The notes: a model not told the origin generated them from the sequence alone. Numbered from the stretch's first letter, positions 42,630-52,940 are shown. The stretch: 64,000 nt of DNA from Gordonia iterans (GCF_002993285.1 NZ_CP027433.1:1860001-1924000); one strand, 5' to 3'. Numbers and translations are program-made.

Positions 42630-43391
42630 ATGAGTGAGAAGGGCAAGGGCACGGTCTCCGCGCCGACCGTGGTGGTCTCGGCGCTGGCGGCGACCGTGGT
42701 CTCGGCGGTGATCGTCGGGATCGGCGCGCTGGGCATCAGTCTCATCGACCGCACCGCTGCCGGTCAGGAGCCGTCGACCGTCGTGAATCTGGGGACGCAG
42801 CAGCCGTACGGTGCCAACCCTCCGGCGGCGCCCGCTGCCCCGGCGGCGCTGGAGTCGGCGCCCGCGGACGCACCGGTCGACCTTCCGCCTGCGCTGGCTC
42901 CGGCCGCTCCCGCGGCGACGCCCGACGCTCAGCCGGCAGCACCCACCACCGCCTCACCCGGCGCGCCCACCACGCGCCGCTCGCCCCAGTCGATCCGGGA
43001 GGCCAAAGCGTCGGATCTGACCGTCACCGCCGAGCGGCCGACGAAAGTAGACCTGGAGTGGCAGTACGCCGCATTCTGGAACCCGCGCATACCCACCGCT
43101 GCCAAAATGGCGGTGGTCTACAACGGCAATGACCCGAAGGCCCGCAAGGAGATCAATCAGGTCATGGCGTCGAGCCAGACCTACGACTTCTTCTCGATGC
43201 GCGGGGCCGCGGCCGGTCCGCCGCGGATCAGCGGCAACCGGATGTCGATCACCTTCCGCGGCACCATGGCCGGGTTCCCTGTGATGCAGGTGAACTACTA
43301 CTACCTGCGCGACGGCGGGCAGTGGAAGCTCGACTTCAAGCGGATCTGCGCCAGCATCGCGTGCAACGGCAATCCCGACTTCGGCTACTGA
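42630..43391 (+). CDS. Membrane-anchored protein with MTB12-like C-terminal domain
   Basis: The 253-residue protein has one N-terminal membrane helix (residues about 12-38) and a long Ala/Pro linker. A C-terminal domain of about 110 residues includes FWNPRIPTAAKMAVVYNGND, ISGNRMSITFRG and WKLDFKRICASIACNG. The PTAAKMA...NGNDP pattern resembles the low-molecular-weight antigen MTB12 family, also met in Mce-associated proteins, but the match is by eye. It is followed after 13 bp by an ABC transporter pair, suggesting a shared task at the cell envelope. Confidence 0.6.
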   Translation: MSEKGKGTVSAPTVVVSALAATVVSAVIVGIGALGISLIDRTAAGQEPSTVVNLGTQQPYGANPPAAPAAPAALESAPADAPVDLPPALAPAAPAATPDAQPAAPTTASPGAPTTRRSPQSIREAKASDLTVTAERPTKVDLEWQYAAFWNPRIPTAAKMAVVYNGNDPKARKEINQVMASSQTYDFFSMRGAAAGPPRISGNRMSITFRGTMAGFPVMQVNYYYLRDGGQWKLDFKRICASIACNGNPDFGY

Positions 43392-43404
43392 TCCGCGCGC
43401 GACG

Positions 43405-44148
43405 ATGATCCGAATCTCCGGGGTATCGAAGAGCTACGGCGACAAGACGGCCGTGTCCGGCGTGGCGCTGACCGCCGAGAGCGGCGCCCTCACCTATCTG
43501 CTGGGACCCAACGGTGCGGGCAAGTCCACCCTGCTGCGGCTCATCGCCGGACTGTCGTCGCCGGACCGAGGCGAGGTGACGATCGACGGCCGTCGCCTGG
43601 TCGACCATCGCCAGCCGTTGCGCACGATCGGCTTCAACATCGCCTCGGGTTCGGTGAATCCGGCGCTGACCGCCGAACAACACCTGCGGTGGCAGGCCGA
43701 GCTCGGAGGCGTAGACCGAAAAGCCGTCGGCTGGGCGCTGCGGCAGGTGGGTCTGGCCGGGGTCGCCGATCGGCCGGTCGGCAAGTTCTCGCTCGGCATG
43801 CTCCAGCGCCTCGGGATCGCCTCGGCGATCCTCGGCGACCCGCAGAATCTGGTCCTCGACGAGCCGGCCAACGGTCTCGACGTCGACGGCGTCCTCTGGC
43901 TGCGCGACTACTTCACCTATCTGGCGAAGAAGCGGGGCAAGGCTCTGCTGATCGCCTCGCACGACCTGCCGGAGGTGGCGATCACCGCCGACCGGATCGC
44001 GGTGATGGGGCAGGGGCGCCTGCTGGCCGACGAACCAGCCGCGGACCTGCTGGCGCGCGGGGAGGGGCCGCGCCCGCTGGAATCGGTCTATGTGGCGCTG
44101 ACCCGTCACGCCGTCGAATACGGCCCGGCGGGGAAGGACAAGCGATGA
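43405..44148 (+). CDS. ABC transporter ATP-binding protein
   Basis: The 247-residue protein has Walker A LLGPNGAGKST, a degenerate signature KFSLGMLQR in place of LSGGQ, Walker B NLVLDEPANGLD and the switch histidine in LLIASHD. The SLGM form is typical of exporter or bacitracin-type ABC-2 systems. Its stop overlaps the permease start (ATGA). Together with the permease it forms a complete ABC-2 type transporter; the substrate is unknown. Confidence 0.88.
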   Translation: MIRISGVSKSYGDKTAVSGVALTAESGALTYLLGPNGAGKSTLLRLIAGLSSPDRGEVTIDGRRLVDHRQPLRTIGFNIASGSVNPALTAEQHLRWQAELGGVDRKAVGWALRQVGLAGVADRPVGKFSLGMLQRLGIASAILGDPQNLVLDEPANGLDVDGVLWLRDYFTYLAKKRGKALLIASHDLPEVAITADRIAVMGQGRLLADEPAADLLARGEGPRPLESVYVALTRHAVEYGPAGKDKR

Positions 44149-44924
44149 CGGCGCTGACTCGCGGGATCCGCAGCGAACTGTCCCGGTGGTCGTGGCGCAG
44201 CCCGGTGCTGTACTCGTTCGTTCCGCTCGCGATTCTCATCCCGGTGATCCTGAACGCGGCCATCGCCGTCGCAAGCCAGTCCGACCTGCTGCCCACCGAC
44301 GGCGGCATGGAGACCGAGAACTCCGGCTACTGGGTGATCATCTTCACCACGTTCATCCTGATGCTGGCGGGCATCTCGTCCACCTGCGGCGAGTACGGCA
44401 ACGGCACCATCGGTACTTATCTGGCGATCCAGCCCAAGCGCTGGGTGCTGCCGATGAGCAAGCTGATCACTTACGGGGGACTGGGATTTCTGGTCTCCCT
44501 GATGACCATCGCCGGGATCGTGGGTCTGTTCCCGCTGATCTTCCCGGATGTGTGGGGCGCCGTCTCGATCACATCGTCGTCCGGCCTGCGCCTCGTGTAC
44601 GGCGTGCCGTTGCTGACGTTCTTCACGTGCGCGCTGGGGATCGGACTGTCGCTCCTGGTCCACCGATCCGGTGTGGTGGTGATGCTGGTGCTGCTGTGGA
44701 AGTTCGGCATCGAGGTCTTCTTCACCTTCATCCCCGGCGATCTCGGGCTGTGGCTGCAGCGGTTGTCGCCCTTCAAGAACGGTGAGCTCGGGGCCGGGCA
44801 GGTCGCGACCATCGACAGCCCGTTCGGCGGCGGAGCGGGCTCACTGGCCTACTTCGCGGTGTTGTGCGCGGTGTTCTTCGTCTGGGGTGTGGTCCGGCTG
44901 CACCGTGCCGAAATCCGGGACTGA
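44145..44924 (+). CDS. ABC-2 type transporter permease
   Basis: The 259-residue protein has six predicted membrane segments, beginning LYSFVPLAILIPVILNAAIA. The cytosolic coupling segment GEYGNGTIGTYLAIQPKR is typical of ABC-2 permeases. It is coupled to the ATPase gene by a four-base overlap and ends in a strong bidirectional hairpin. The substrate cannot be inferred. Confidence 0.85.
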   Translation: MTALTRGIRSELSRWSWRSPVLYSFVPLAILIPVILNAAIAVASQSDLLPTDGGMETENSGYWVIIFTTFILMLAGISSTCGEYGNGTIGTYLAIQPKRWVLPMSKLITYGGLGFLVSLMTIAGIVGLFPLIFPDVWGAVSITSSSGLRLVYGVPLLTFFTCALGIGLSLLVHRSGVVVMLVLLWKFGIEVFFTFIPGDLGLWLQRLSPFKNGELGAGQVATIDSPFGGGAGSLAYFAVLCAVFFVWGVVRLHRAEIRD

Positions 44925-44983
44925 GGTCGTCGCCGGACGTCGGACCGGCGGGTGCTGGACCGACCGAGCGTTGCGCCGATGCG

Positions 44984-45025
44984 AAACCGCCCGTGACCTG
45001 AATCGCTAGAGGTCACGGGCGGTTT
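44984..45025. terminator. Bidirectional terminator between the permease and tRNA-Gly
   Basis: AAACCGCCCGTGACCT is perfectly inverted with a 10-base loop, leaving U-rich ends in both directions. It fits termination of the plus-strand permease operon and of the minus-strand tRNA. Confidence 0.88.
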
Positions 45026-45031
45026 CCGTGG

Positions 45032-45102
45032 AGCGGGTGACGGGAATCGAACCCGCGTAGCTAGTTTGGAAGACTAGGGCTCTACCATTGAGCTACACCC
45101 GC
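45032..45102 (-). tRNA. tRNA-Gly (anticodon UCC)
   Basis: On the minus strand the acceptor arms are GCGGGTG/CACCCGC, the D stem GCTC/GAGC, the anticodon loop CTTCCAA giving UCC, and the T arm CGGG TTCGATT CCCG. The length is 71 nt. CCA is not encoded. Confidence 0.95.
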
Positions 45103-45255
45103 GTCGCGCACTGCCGATGTCCGGCATCGACGTCCGCGAGCACAGACACTACGTGACGTGGGTCCGGTGGGCAAAAGCCCTCCCCGGATGCGCCCCAGGG
45201 TGCCCCGACCCGTACGATGTTCCTTTGGTCGTATCGCATGTCGACGTCAGGGCCG

Positions 45256-45329
45256 CGGGATGTGGCGCAGCTTGGTAGCGCATCCGCTTTGGGAGCGGAG
45301 GGTCGCAGGTTCAAATCCTGTCATCCCGA
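45256..45329 (+). tRNA. tRNA-Pro (anticodon UGG)
   Basis: The acceptor arms are CGGGATG/CATCCCG with discriminator A. The D stem is GCGC/GCGC, the anticodon stem TCCGC/GCGGA has loop TTTGGGA giving UGG, and the T arm is GCAGG TTCAAAT CCTGT. The length is 74 nt. It lies 66 bp before tig. Confidence 0.95.
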
Positions 45330-45395
45330 CCGATGTCCGTGGGCAGGCGCCCACCGGACCAGCACGTGAAGAAACCGCAAAGGAGCACCAACGTC

Positions 45396-46748
45396 GTGAA
45401 GAGCACCGTCGAGCAGCTGAGCCCGACCCGAGTCAAGCTGAATGTCGAGGTTCCGTTCGAGGAGCTGTCCGGCGATTTCGACCGGGCCTACCAGGCGCTC
45501 GCCCAGCAGATCCGGATCCCCGGTTTCCGTCCGGGCAAGGCCCCGGCCAAGATCATCGAGGCCCGCGTCGGCCGTCAGGCCGTGCTCGAGCAGGTCGTCA
45601 ACGACGCCCTGCCCGCCAAGTACAGCCAGGCGCTGGCCGAGGCCGAGGTCAACGCGATCAGCCAGCCGGAGATCGACCTCGGCGAGCTGGTCCACGGTGA
45701 GCCGCTGACCTTCAGCGCCGTCGTCGACGTGCGCCCGGAGATCGCTCTCCCGGACTTCGCCGCCCTGTCTGTTGAGGTGGACCCGATCGAGGTCAGCGAT
45801 GCCGATGTCACCGAGCAGGCCGAGCAGCTGCGTCAGCGCTTCGGCACCCTCGCCGCCGTAGAGCGCGGTGTGGCCAACGGCGACTTCGTCTCGATCGACT
45901 TGTCGGCGACCATCGACGGCGAGCCGGTCCCGGACGCCGCGACCGAGGGCCTCTCGCACGAGGTCGGCAACGGCGATCTGATCGACGGTCTCGACGATGC
46001 CATCCTCGGACTGAAGGCCGGCGAGACCGCCACCTTCACCACCACCCTCGTCGCCGGTGAGCACGCGGACTCCGAAGCCGAGGTGACGGTGACCGTGCAG
46101 TCGGTCAAGGAACGCGAACTGCCCGAGTTCGACGACGACTTCGCACAGCTGGCCAGCGAGTTCGACACTGCCGACGAGCTCCGTGAGGATCTCCGCCGTC
46201 AGGTGAGCGAGTCCAAGAAGTACGAGCAGGCCGGCGCCATCCGCGACGCCGTCCTCGACCAGCTCCTGGAGGAGGTCGAGTTCCCGCTGCCGGAGAAGGT
46301 GGTCGACGACGAGGTCGAGGCGACCCAGCACCAGCTGGTGCACGCGCTCGGGCATGACGACGAGCAGATCAACCGCTTCCTGGAGGCGCAGGGCAAGACG
46401 CGTGAGGAGTGGGACGCCGAGGCCAAGGAGTCGGCTGAGAAGTCGGTCCGCACTCAGTTGCTGCTCGATGCGATCGCCGACGCCGCCGAGACCGAGGTGG
46501 ACCAGAGCGAGCTGACCCAGCAGATCATCATGCAGGCGCAGCGCTACGGCATGCCGCCGCAGGAGTTCATCCAGCAGCTGCAGAATGCCAACCAGATCGG
46601 CGCCCTGTACGCCGACGTCCGTCGCAACAAGGCGCTCGCCGGCGTGATCGGCGACGTGACCGTGAAGGACACCAACGGCGAGGTGATCGACACGGCGACC
46701 TTCTTCGGTTCGGACGACGACGCCGACGCCGAGGGCGACGACGCCTGA
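45396..46748 (+). CDS. tig: Trigger factor
   Basis: The 450-residue chaperone has the ribosome-binding N-terminal domain with IPGFRPGKAPAKIIEAR, an FKBP-type peptidyl-prolyl isomerase domain (residues about 155-240, GDFVSIDLSATIDGEPV) and the long helical C-terminal domain. It ends in an acidic tail (SDDDADAEGDDA). It shields nascent chains at the ribosome exit. The GTG start is preceded by AAAGGAG, and the protein start KSTVEQLSPTRVKLN is the family standard. It stands before clpP1P2 and clpX as in mycobacteria. Confidence 0.96.
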   Translation: MKSTVEQLSPTRVKLNVEVPFEELSGDFDRAYQALAQQIRIPGFRPGKAPAKIIEARVGRQAVLEQVVNDALPAKYSQALAEAEVNAISQPEIDLGELVHGEPLTFSAVVDVRPEIALPDFAALSVEVDPIEVSDADVTEQAEQLRQRFGTLAAVERGVANGDFVSIDLSATIDGEPVPDAATEGLSHEVGNGDLIDGLDDAILGLKAGETATFTTTLVAGEHADSEAEVTVTVQSVKERELPEFDDDFAQLASEFDTADELREDLRRQVSESKKYEQAGAIRDAVLDQLLEEVEFPLPEKVVDDEVEATQHQLVHALGHDDEQINRFLEAQGKTREEWDAEAKESAEKSVRTQLLLDAIADAAETEVDQSELTQQIIMQAQRYGMPPQEFIQQLQNANQIGALYADVRRNKALAGVIGDVTVKDTNGEVIDTATFFGSDDDADAEGDDA

Positions 46749-46775
46749 TCACGCGCGCTCAGCACTGACCCGCAC

Positions 46776-46803
46776 AGCCGGGGCCGGATATCCGGCCCCG
46801 GCT
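46776..46803 (+). terminator. Hairpin after tig
   Basis: AGCCGGGGCCGGAT is followed directly by its complement, extended by GCACA/TGTGC outside. It is a strong palindrome 27 bases after the stop. Confidence 0.8.
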
Positions 46804-46884
46804 TGTGCGCATCGCGGCCGACGACGCCGGATCGCCGCGAGCGGGTGGCGTGCCGGCGGGCCTTCGAACACCCCTCGATTGTTC

Positions 46885-46895
46885 CGCTGTCAGCG
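46885..46895. promoter_or_regulatory. ClgR-like operator upstream of clpP1
   Basis: CGC-TGTCA-GCG in the context TTCCGCTGTCAGCGAAT fits the ClgR box (CGC-n5-GCG with A/T flanks) reported for corynebacteria and mycobacteria. There ClgR activates clpP1P2. It lies 121 bp before the clpP1 start. The clgR gene is not in this window. Confidence 0.6.
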
Positions 46896-47015
46896 AATCA
46901 CCGGGGTGTGCGGAACATCCGGACCCCTCCGAGTGATTAATGTCGATGACAGCTTCCACCGCGGCCGGGTCGCCCGACGCGATCGCCGCCTTCGAGATGA
47001 AGAGGAAATTCAACT

Positions 47016-47648
47016 GTGAGCAACTTCTACACGCCCCCGAGTGCGACCGGTCCGTCCGCGACTCCCACGATGAGCTCGGGCGTCGCCGGCCTCAACCTGA
47101 CCGACTCGGTCTTCGAGCGGCTGCTGCGCGAGCGGATCATCTTCCTCGGCACCCAGGTCGACGACGACATCGCCAACCGGGTCTGCGCGCAGATCCTGCT
47201 GCTGGCCGCCGAGGACCCGGACCGCGACATCAACCTGTACATCAACTCGCCGGGCGGCAGCGTGACCGCGGGCATGGCGATGTTCGACACCATGCAGCTG
47301 GCGCCCTGTGACATCTCGACCTACGCGATGGGCATGGCCGCCTCGATGGGGCAGTTCCTGCTGGCCGCCGGCACCAAGGGCAAGCGCCACGCGCTGCCGC
47401 ACGCGCGGATCATGATGCACCAGCCGTCAGCGGGCATCGGCGGCACCGCGGCCGACATCGCCATCCAGGCCGAGCAGTTCGCGACCACCAAGAAGGAGAT
47501 GAACCGGCTCAACGCCGAGTTCACCGGTCAGCCGCTGGAGAAGATCGAGGCCGACGCCGACCGTGACAAGTGGTTCACCGCCGAGGAGGCGAAGGACTAC
47601 GGCATCGTCGACCACGTTGTCACCAGCATCGCCCGCCCCGGCGCCTGA
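47016..47648 (+). CDS. clpP1: ATP-dependent Clp protease proteolytic subunit 1
   Basis: The 210-residue serine protease subunit has Ser110 in GMAASMGQF, His135 in RIMMHQPS and Asp184 in ADRDKWF, the full triad. In actinobacteria ClpP1 and ClpP2 form a mixed two-ring complex that is essential in mycobacteria. AGAGGAAA stands before the GTG start. It is followed by clpP2 after 31 bp. Confidence 0.95.
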   Translation: MSNFYTPPSATGPSATPTMSSGVAGLNLTDSVFERLLRERIIFLGTQVDDDIANRVCAQILLLAAEDPDRDINLYINSPGGSVTAGMAMFDTMQLAPCDISTYAMGMAASMGQFLLAAGTKGKRHALPHARIMMHQPSAGIGGTAADIAIQAEQFATTKKEMNRLNAEFTGQPLEKIEADADRDKWFTAEEAKDYGIVDHVVTSIARPGA

Positions 47649-47679
47649 CCGGCCCACCCCGACACCTTCTGGAGAATCC

Positions 47680-48360
47680 ATGTACAGCAACCTTCCGGCC
47701 GACGTCCGCGCCGGCATCCCCGAGTCGGCCGTCGCGCTCAAGCAGATCCAGGCGCGCTACATCCTGCCGTCGTTCATCGAGAACACGCCGAACGGTCAGC
47801 GGCAGTACGACCCGTACGCCAAGCTCTACGAGGAGCGCATCGTCTTCGTCGGCACGCAGATCGACCAGACCTCGGCCAACGACATCATGGCGCAGCTGCT
47901 GGTCCTGGAGAGTCAGGATCCCGACCGCGACATCACGATGTACATCAACTCGCCGGGCGGCAGCGTGCACGACATGCTCGCCATCTACGACACCATGCAG
48001 TACGTGCACTGCGACATCGTCACGGTGTGCCTCGGCGAGGCCGCATCGGCCGCCGCCATCCTGCTGGCCGGGGGCACCCCGGGCAAGCGTGCCGCGCTGC
48101 CGAACGCGACCGTGCTGATCCACCAGCCGCGTACCGGCGGCGCCTACCAGGGGCAGGTGTCGGATCTGGAGATCCAGGCCGCCGAGATCGAGCGCATCCG
48201 CCTCCGGCTCGACGAGATCCTGGCCAAGCACACCGGCCAGGACCCGGAGAAGATCCGCAAGGACACCGACCGCGACAACATCCTGTCGGCCGAACAGGCC
48301 AAGGAGTACGGCATCGTCGACGAGGTGTTCGAGTACCGCAAGAAGTCCGCACGCAAGTGA
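47680..48360 (+). CDS. clpP2: ATP-dependent Clp protease proteolytic subunit 2
   Basis: The 226-residue subunit has the catalytic Ser in [12 protein letters not shown], His in [10 protein letters not shown] and Asp in TDRDNIL. The N-terminal extension ([15 protein letters not shown]) and the CTRKK-like basic end fit ClpP2 rather than ClpP1. TGGAGAA precedes the ATG. It is cotranscribed with clpP1. Confidence 0.95.
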   Translation: MYSNLPADVRAGIPESAVALKQIQARYILPSFIENTPNGQRQYDPYAKLYEERIVFVGTQIDQTSANDIMAQLLVLESQDPDRDITMYINSPGGSVHDMLAIYDTMQYVHCDIVTVCLGEAASAAAILLAGGTPGKRAALPNATVLIHQPRTGGAYQGQVSDLEIQAAEIERIRLRLDEILAKHTGQDPEKIRKDTDRDNILSAEQAKEYGIVDEVFEYRKKSARK

Positions 48361-48557
48361 CGTTCCCGCCGACACGCCGCCCCGACCGGCGGCGTGTCGG
48401 CGACTCGGGCCCGTAGGCTCGAATTCCCATCGCAATGGTGCGTCCGGATCCGCTGAATGCGGCCGGGCGCGAGGTATCCCGCCGAGTCGGCAGGTAGACG
48501 AGCAACCGCGCAGGTACCGTTGAGGTACGCGCAGATCAGGAAGTGGGTGCAAGCCAC

Positions 48558-49832
<1,275 letters not shown>

Positions 49833-49842
49833 TCCGACCCTT

Positions 49843-49943
49843 TGCCGGTCGAGCTTCTTATGCCGGTCGAGCCCCTTATGCCGGTCGAGCGGAGTCGAGA
49901 CCACTCCGTTTCCAGAAGGGTGATCTCGACTTCGCTCGATCGG
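49843..49943. repeat. Tandem TGCCGGTCGAGC units and a TCGAGCGGAGTCGAGA inverted repeat
   Basis: Three 18-bp units starting TGCCGGTCGAGC stand head to tail directly after clpX. The third runs into TCGAGCGGAGTCGAGA, which is inverted 22 bp later with one mismatch. The same core occurs in the repeats around pepN and in the short repeat in the DUF222 gene. Confidence 0.7.
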
Positions 49944-49959
49944 CGGGATGGCCGCTCGA

Positions 49960-50604
49960 TCAGCTGGGTGCGAGCCGCGTCGCCCGTACCACTACGTCGT
50001 GCAGAAGGCGTTCTTCGCCTCCACCGGCCGGGACGGTGCGGGAGCCCTCGAATGCGGCCTCGATCCGCCATCGGTCGGCCGGCAATTGCGCGGTGATCCG
50101 GTCCGCGGTCGCCGTCGTCTCCTCGGGCGGCTCGGCGCGCCGATGTGCGTGCGCGCCGTCGTCGTGCCGGTGCAGGTGTCCGACGATGAGCAGCGTGCCG
50201 CCGACCGTCACCCACTCGGCGAGGCGCCGGTAGAACTCGATCTGGTCGGCGTCAGGGTGCGCGTAGAACGTGGTGACCAGGTCTGCGGGGCGTTCGGGCG
50301 CCCACGTCGTCAGATCAGCCTCGACCCAGTCGACCTCGACTTCTGCGGCCCGGGCCCGGCTCGCGGCGATCGCGAGCGCGGTCGGAGAGACGTCGGCGCC
50401 GGTGACTTGCCATCCGCGTTCGGCCAGCCAGACGGCTTCGGCGCCGGCGCCGCAACCGGCGTCGAGGGCGGTTCCGCGCGTCAGACCGGCCAGTTCGGAT
50501 GCCAGGTACGGATGGGCGAGCGTGGTCTGCGGCTGCGTCTTGCCCGCCCACATCTCCTCCCAGCGGGCGGCGGTGAACCGCTCTGCGTGGTGCGGCCGGG
50601 TCAT
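49960..50604 (-). CDS. Class I SAM-dependent methyltransferase
   Basis: The 214-residue protein has the SAM-binding motif ALDAGCGAGAEAVWLAE, the acidic end of strand 2 in VTGADVSPTAL, and VGGTLLIVGHLHRHDD at strand 5. The substrate is not evident. The ATG overlaps the stop of the flavoprotein gene (ATGA), so the two are coupled. A histidine-rich loop (HLHRHDDGAHAHRRAE) is a notable possible metal site. It belongs to the cassette controlled by the divergent XRE-cupin regulator. Confidence 0.85.
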   Translation of the reverse strand: MTRPHHAERFTAARWEEMWAGKTQPQTTLAHPYLASELAGLTRGTALDAGCGAGAEAVWLAERGWQVTGADVSPTALAIAASRARAAEVEVDWVEADLTTWAPERPADLVTTFYAHPDADQIEFYRRLAEWVTVGGTLLIVGHLHRHDDGAHAHRRAEPPEETTATADRITAQLPADRWRIEAAFEGSRTVPAGGGEERLLHDVVVRATRLAPS

Positions 50605-51569
50605 CGGTGCGCCTCTGTGAGCCCGGCCGCGACGGCGGTCTCGGCATCGGCGAAGATCAGGCTCATGTTGAGGCGGGCCGCCACCAGAACGCCGTCGGCG
50701 GAGGAGGAGGCGACCGTGGCGTGCTGGTCGCGGAGGTTCCCGGCCACCCACAGGCCGGGGACCGCGGTGCTGCCGTCGTCGCCGGCCGGTACGTATGTGC
50801 CGAACTCGTTCTCCGCGACCTCGAGTCCGAGGTCCCCGAACATCTCGACGTTGGCATGCAGGTGCGAAGGCACGGCGACGGCGTCGACCTCGATCACTCG
50901 GCCGTCGGCGAGCCGCACGCCGCCCAGTCGTCTTGCTTCGTCCGAGCCGCCCGGAGCCGGCGCGCCGACGATCTCCGTCACCACTCCGTGGTGCACCTGG
51001 ACGCCCATCGCGTCGACCCGGGCGAGCGCCTCGTCGTCGTAGGTGACGCCGTTCGTCAGCAGCACCGTGTCGGCACTCCACTGCCGGAACAGCAGCGCCT
51101 GCATCCACGACATCGGTCCGGTGGCGAGGACGGCGATCCGGCGGTCGCGGAACTCCCACCCGTGGCAGTACGGGCAGTGCAGCACCTGGGTGCCCCAGTG
51201 GTCGGCGAGGCCGGGGACGGCTGGAAGCTCGTCCCGGACGCCGGTGGCGGCGAGCACCGCGCGACCGGACAGCCTTGTGCCGTCGCCGAGCTGCACGGCG
51301 AATCCGTCGTCGGTTCGTGCGACTCCGACCACCCGGCCGTCGATCACCTGCCCGCCGTAGCCGGTCACCTCGGCCCGTCCGCGGGCCGCGTACTCGGACG
51401 GGGCGATCCCTTCGGCCGCGACCAGACCGTGGATGCCCTCGGCCCGCGCGTTGCGCGGCGCGCCGCCGTCGATCACTGCGATGCGACGGCGGGCGCGCGC
51501 CAGAGTCAGGCCCGCGCTGAGTCCGGCCGCGCTGCCGCCCAGCACGAGCACCTCGTAGTCGTGGGTCAT
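50601..51569 (-). CDS. Thioredoxin reductase-like FAD/NAD(P) oxidoreductase
   Basis: The 322-residue protein has an FAD-binding GGSAAGLSAGLTLARA, a redox motif HCPYCHGWE and the C-terminal FAD contact GLWVAGNLRDQHATVASSSADG. It has the low-molecular-weight thioredoxin reductase fold, but the active site is CPYC and no thioredoxin gene lies beside it. The NADPH loop is atypical (VLATGPMSWMQALLF). It is divergent from the XRE-cupin regulator and followed by the methyltransferase. The substrate is unknown. Confidence 0.85.
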   Translation of the reverse strand: MTHDYEVLVLGGSAAGLSAGLTLARARRRIAVIDGGAPRNARAEGIHGLVAAEGIAPSEYAARGRAEVTGYGGQVIDGRVVGVARTDDGFAVQLGDGTRLSGRAVLAATGVRDELPAVPGLADHWGTQVLHCPYCHGWEFRDRRIAVLATGPMSWMQALLFRQWSADTVLLTNGVTYDDEALARVDAMGVQVHHGVVTEIVGAPAPGGSDEARRLGGVRLADGRVIEVDAVAVPSHLHANVEMFGDLGLEVAENEFGTYVPAGDDGSTAVPGLWVAGNLRDQHATVASSSADGVLVAARLNMSLIFADAETAVAAGLTEAHR

Positions 51570-51640
51570 GGTCGTCCTTTCGTTCGGCGAGTCGATCCTG
51601 TCGCGATGGTGCGCCGCCCGGCGGCGTATGTGCAAGCTCT

Positions 51641-51656
51641 TTTGCCGAATGGCAAA
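51641..51656. promoter_or_regulatory. Palindromic operator TTTGCC-GAAT-GGCAAA
   Basis: A perfect 6-bp inverted repeat with a 4-bp spacer lies 10 bp before the XRE-cupin start codon, in the 96-bp divergent promoter gap. It is the likely binding site of that regulator, for autorepression and control of the flavoprotein-methyltransferase pair. Confidence 0.6.
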
Positions 51657-51665
51657 GTCGGAACG

Positions 51666-52247
51666 ATGAAGGACGATCTGGACCGATCCCTCGACGCCGT
51701 CGGTCCGCGCTTGAGGCAATTGCGCGGCAATCGCGACGTGACCCTCGCCGACCTCGCCGCGCAGACCGGCATCTCGGCGAGCACCCTGTCGCGCCTGGAG
51801 GCTGGTCTCCGGCGTCCGACGCTCGAGCAGTTGCTCCCGCTGGCCCGCTTCTACGGGGTCACGCTCGACGAACTGGTCGACGCGCCCGCGACCGGCGATC
51901 CCAGGGTGCACATCCGGCCGACCGTCGACGAGTGCGGTCGAGTAGTGCTTCCACTGAGTCGCCGTCCCGGTGGGATCCAGGCCTACAAGATGGTGATCCC
52001 GCCGGCGGACGACGTCGCCGATCCGGAGCTCAGAGTGCACGAGGGGCACGACTGGGTGTACATCCTGAGCGGCACGCTGCGGCTGATCCTCGGCGAACAC
52101 GACCTGCTTCTGAAGCCCGGTGAGGTGGCCGAATTCGACTGTCGCACACCGCATTGGTTCGGTGCGACGAGCGCGGGCCCCGTCGAATGCCTGACGCTGG
52201 TGGGAAAGCAGGGCGAGCGTGCGCACGTTCGGGCTCGTACCAGGTGA
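51666..52247 (+). CDS. XRE-family regulator with C-terminal cupin domain
   Basis: The 193-residue protein has an HTH_3 domain ([20 protein letters not shown], residues about 26-45) and a cupin sensing domain with [19 protein letters not shown]. The cupin contains the metal-type histidines and a later DCRTPHWFG. Such regulators usually repress adjacent genes and respond to a small ligand bound in the cupin. The divergent flavoprotein gene and the palindrome before its ATG support this. The ligand is unknown. Confidence 0.88.
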   Translation: MKDDLDRSLDAVGPRLRQLRGNRDVTLADLAAQTGISASTLSRLEAGLRRPTLEQLLPLARFYGVTLDELVDAPATGDPRVHIRPTVDECGRVVLPLSRRPGGIQAYKMVIPPADDVADPELRVHEGHDWVYILSGTLRLILGEHDLLLKPGEVAEFDCRTPHWFGATSAGPVECLTLVGKQGERAHVRARTR

Positions 52248-52287
52248 ACCCTTGGAGTCGGCCGAACGGGTGACTACGGTGGGGAGC

Positions 52288-52914
52288 ATGACCTCGCGAC
52301 GCACCTCCCGGTCCCTGTCCGCAGTTCTCCTCGCCTCGGCGACGGCGGTGGCGCTGGTCTCGTGTAGTTCGGACGAGTCGTCCAACAGCGACTCCCTGAC
52401 CGTCCCGATCAACGATGCCGCGGGTGAGCAGATCGCGACCGCGGAACTGGAGTTCGACGACGGCTACGTGACCGTCGAAGTGCAGACCACACGGCCGGGC
52501 AAGCTGACTCCGGGCTTCCACGGTCTGCACATCCACTCGGTCGGCAAGTGCGAACCGAATTCGGTGGCGCCCGCGGGTGGTGAGCCCGGCGACTTCCTGT
52601 CGGCCGGTGGCCACTTTCAGGCACCCGGTCACACCGGGCATCCGATGAGCGGCGACCTGTCGTCGCTGCAGGTCCGCAGCGATGGCTCCGCGCTCCTGGA
52701 GACGACCACCGACGCGCTGACCAGAGCCGACCTGGAATCCGGTCAGGGCACCGCGATCATCATCCATTCCGGCCCCGACAACTTCGGCAATATTCCCGGG
52801 GACCGCTACAAGCAGAACGACGGCACCCCGGGCCCCGACGAGACGTCGATGATGACCGGCGACGCCGGCACGCGCGTCGCCTGCGGGGTGATCTCAGCGG
52901 GTACTGCACGCTGA
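52288..52914 (+). CDS. sodC: Superoxide dismutase [Cu-Zn], lipoprotein
   Basis: The 208-residue protein has a lipoprotein signal with lipobox LVSC (Cys26). The Cu,Zn-SOD ligands are [29 protein letters not shown] and IIIHSGPDN, so copper and zinc sites look complete. It disproportionates superoxide outside the membrane; in M. smegmatis SodC is bound to the respiratory supercomplex. The ATG was chosen because it starts the signal peptide. It follows the XRE-cupin gene by 40 bp on the same strand. Confidence 0.92.
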   Translation: MTSRRTSRSLSAVLLASATAVALVSCSSDESSNSDSLTVPINDAAGEQIATAELEFDDGYVTVEVQTTRPGKLTPGFHGLHIHSVGKCEPNSVAPAGGEPGDFLSAGGHFQAPGHTGHPMSGDLSSLQVRSDGSALLETTTDALTRADLESGQGTAIIIHSGPDNFGNIPGDRYKQNDGTPGPDETSMMTGDAGTRVACGVISAGTAR

Positions 52915-52940
52915 GCGCGGTCTGCCGGGTAGCGTCACCG

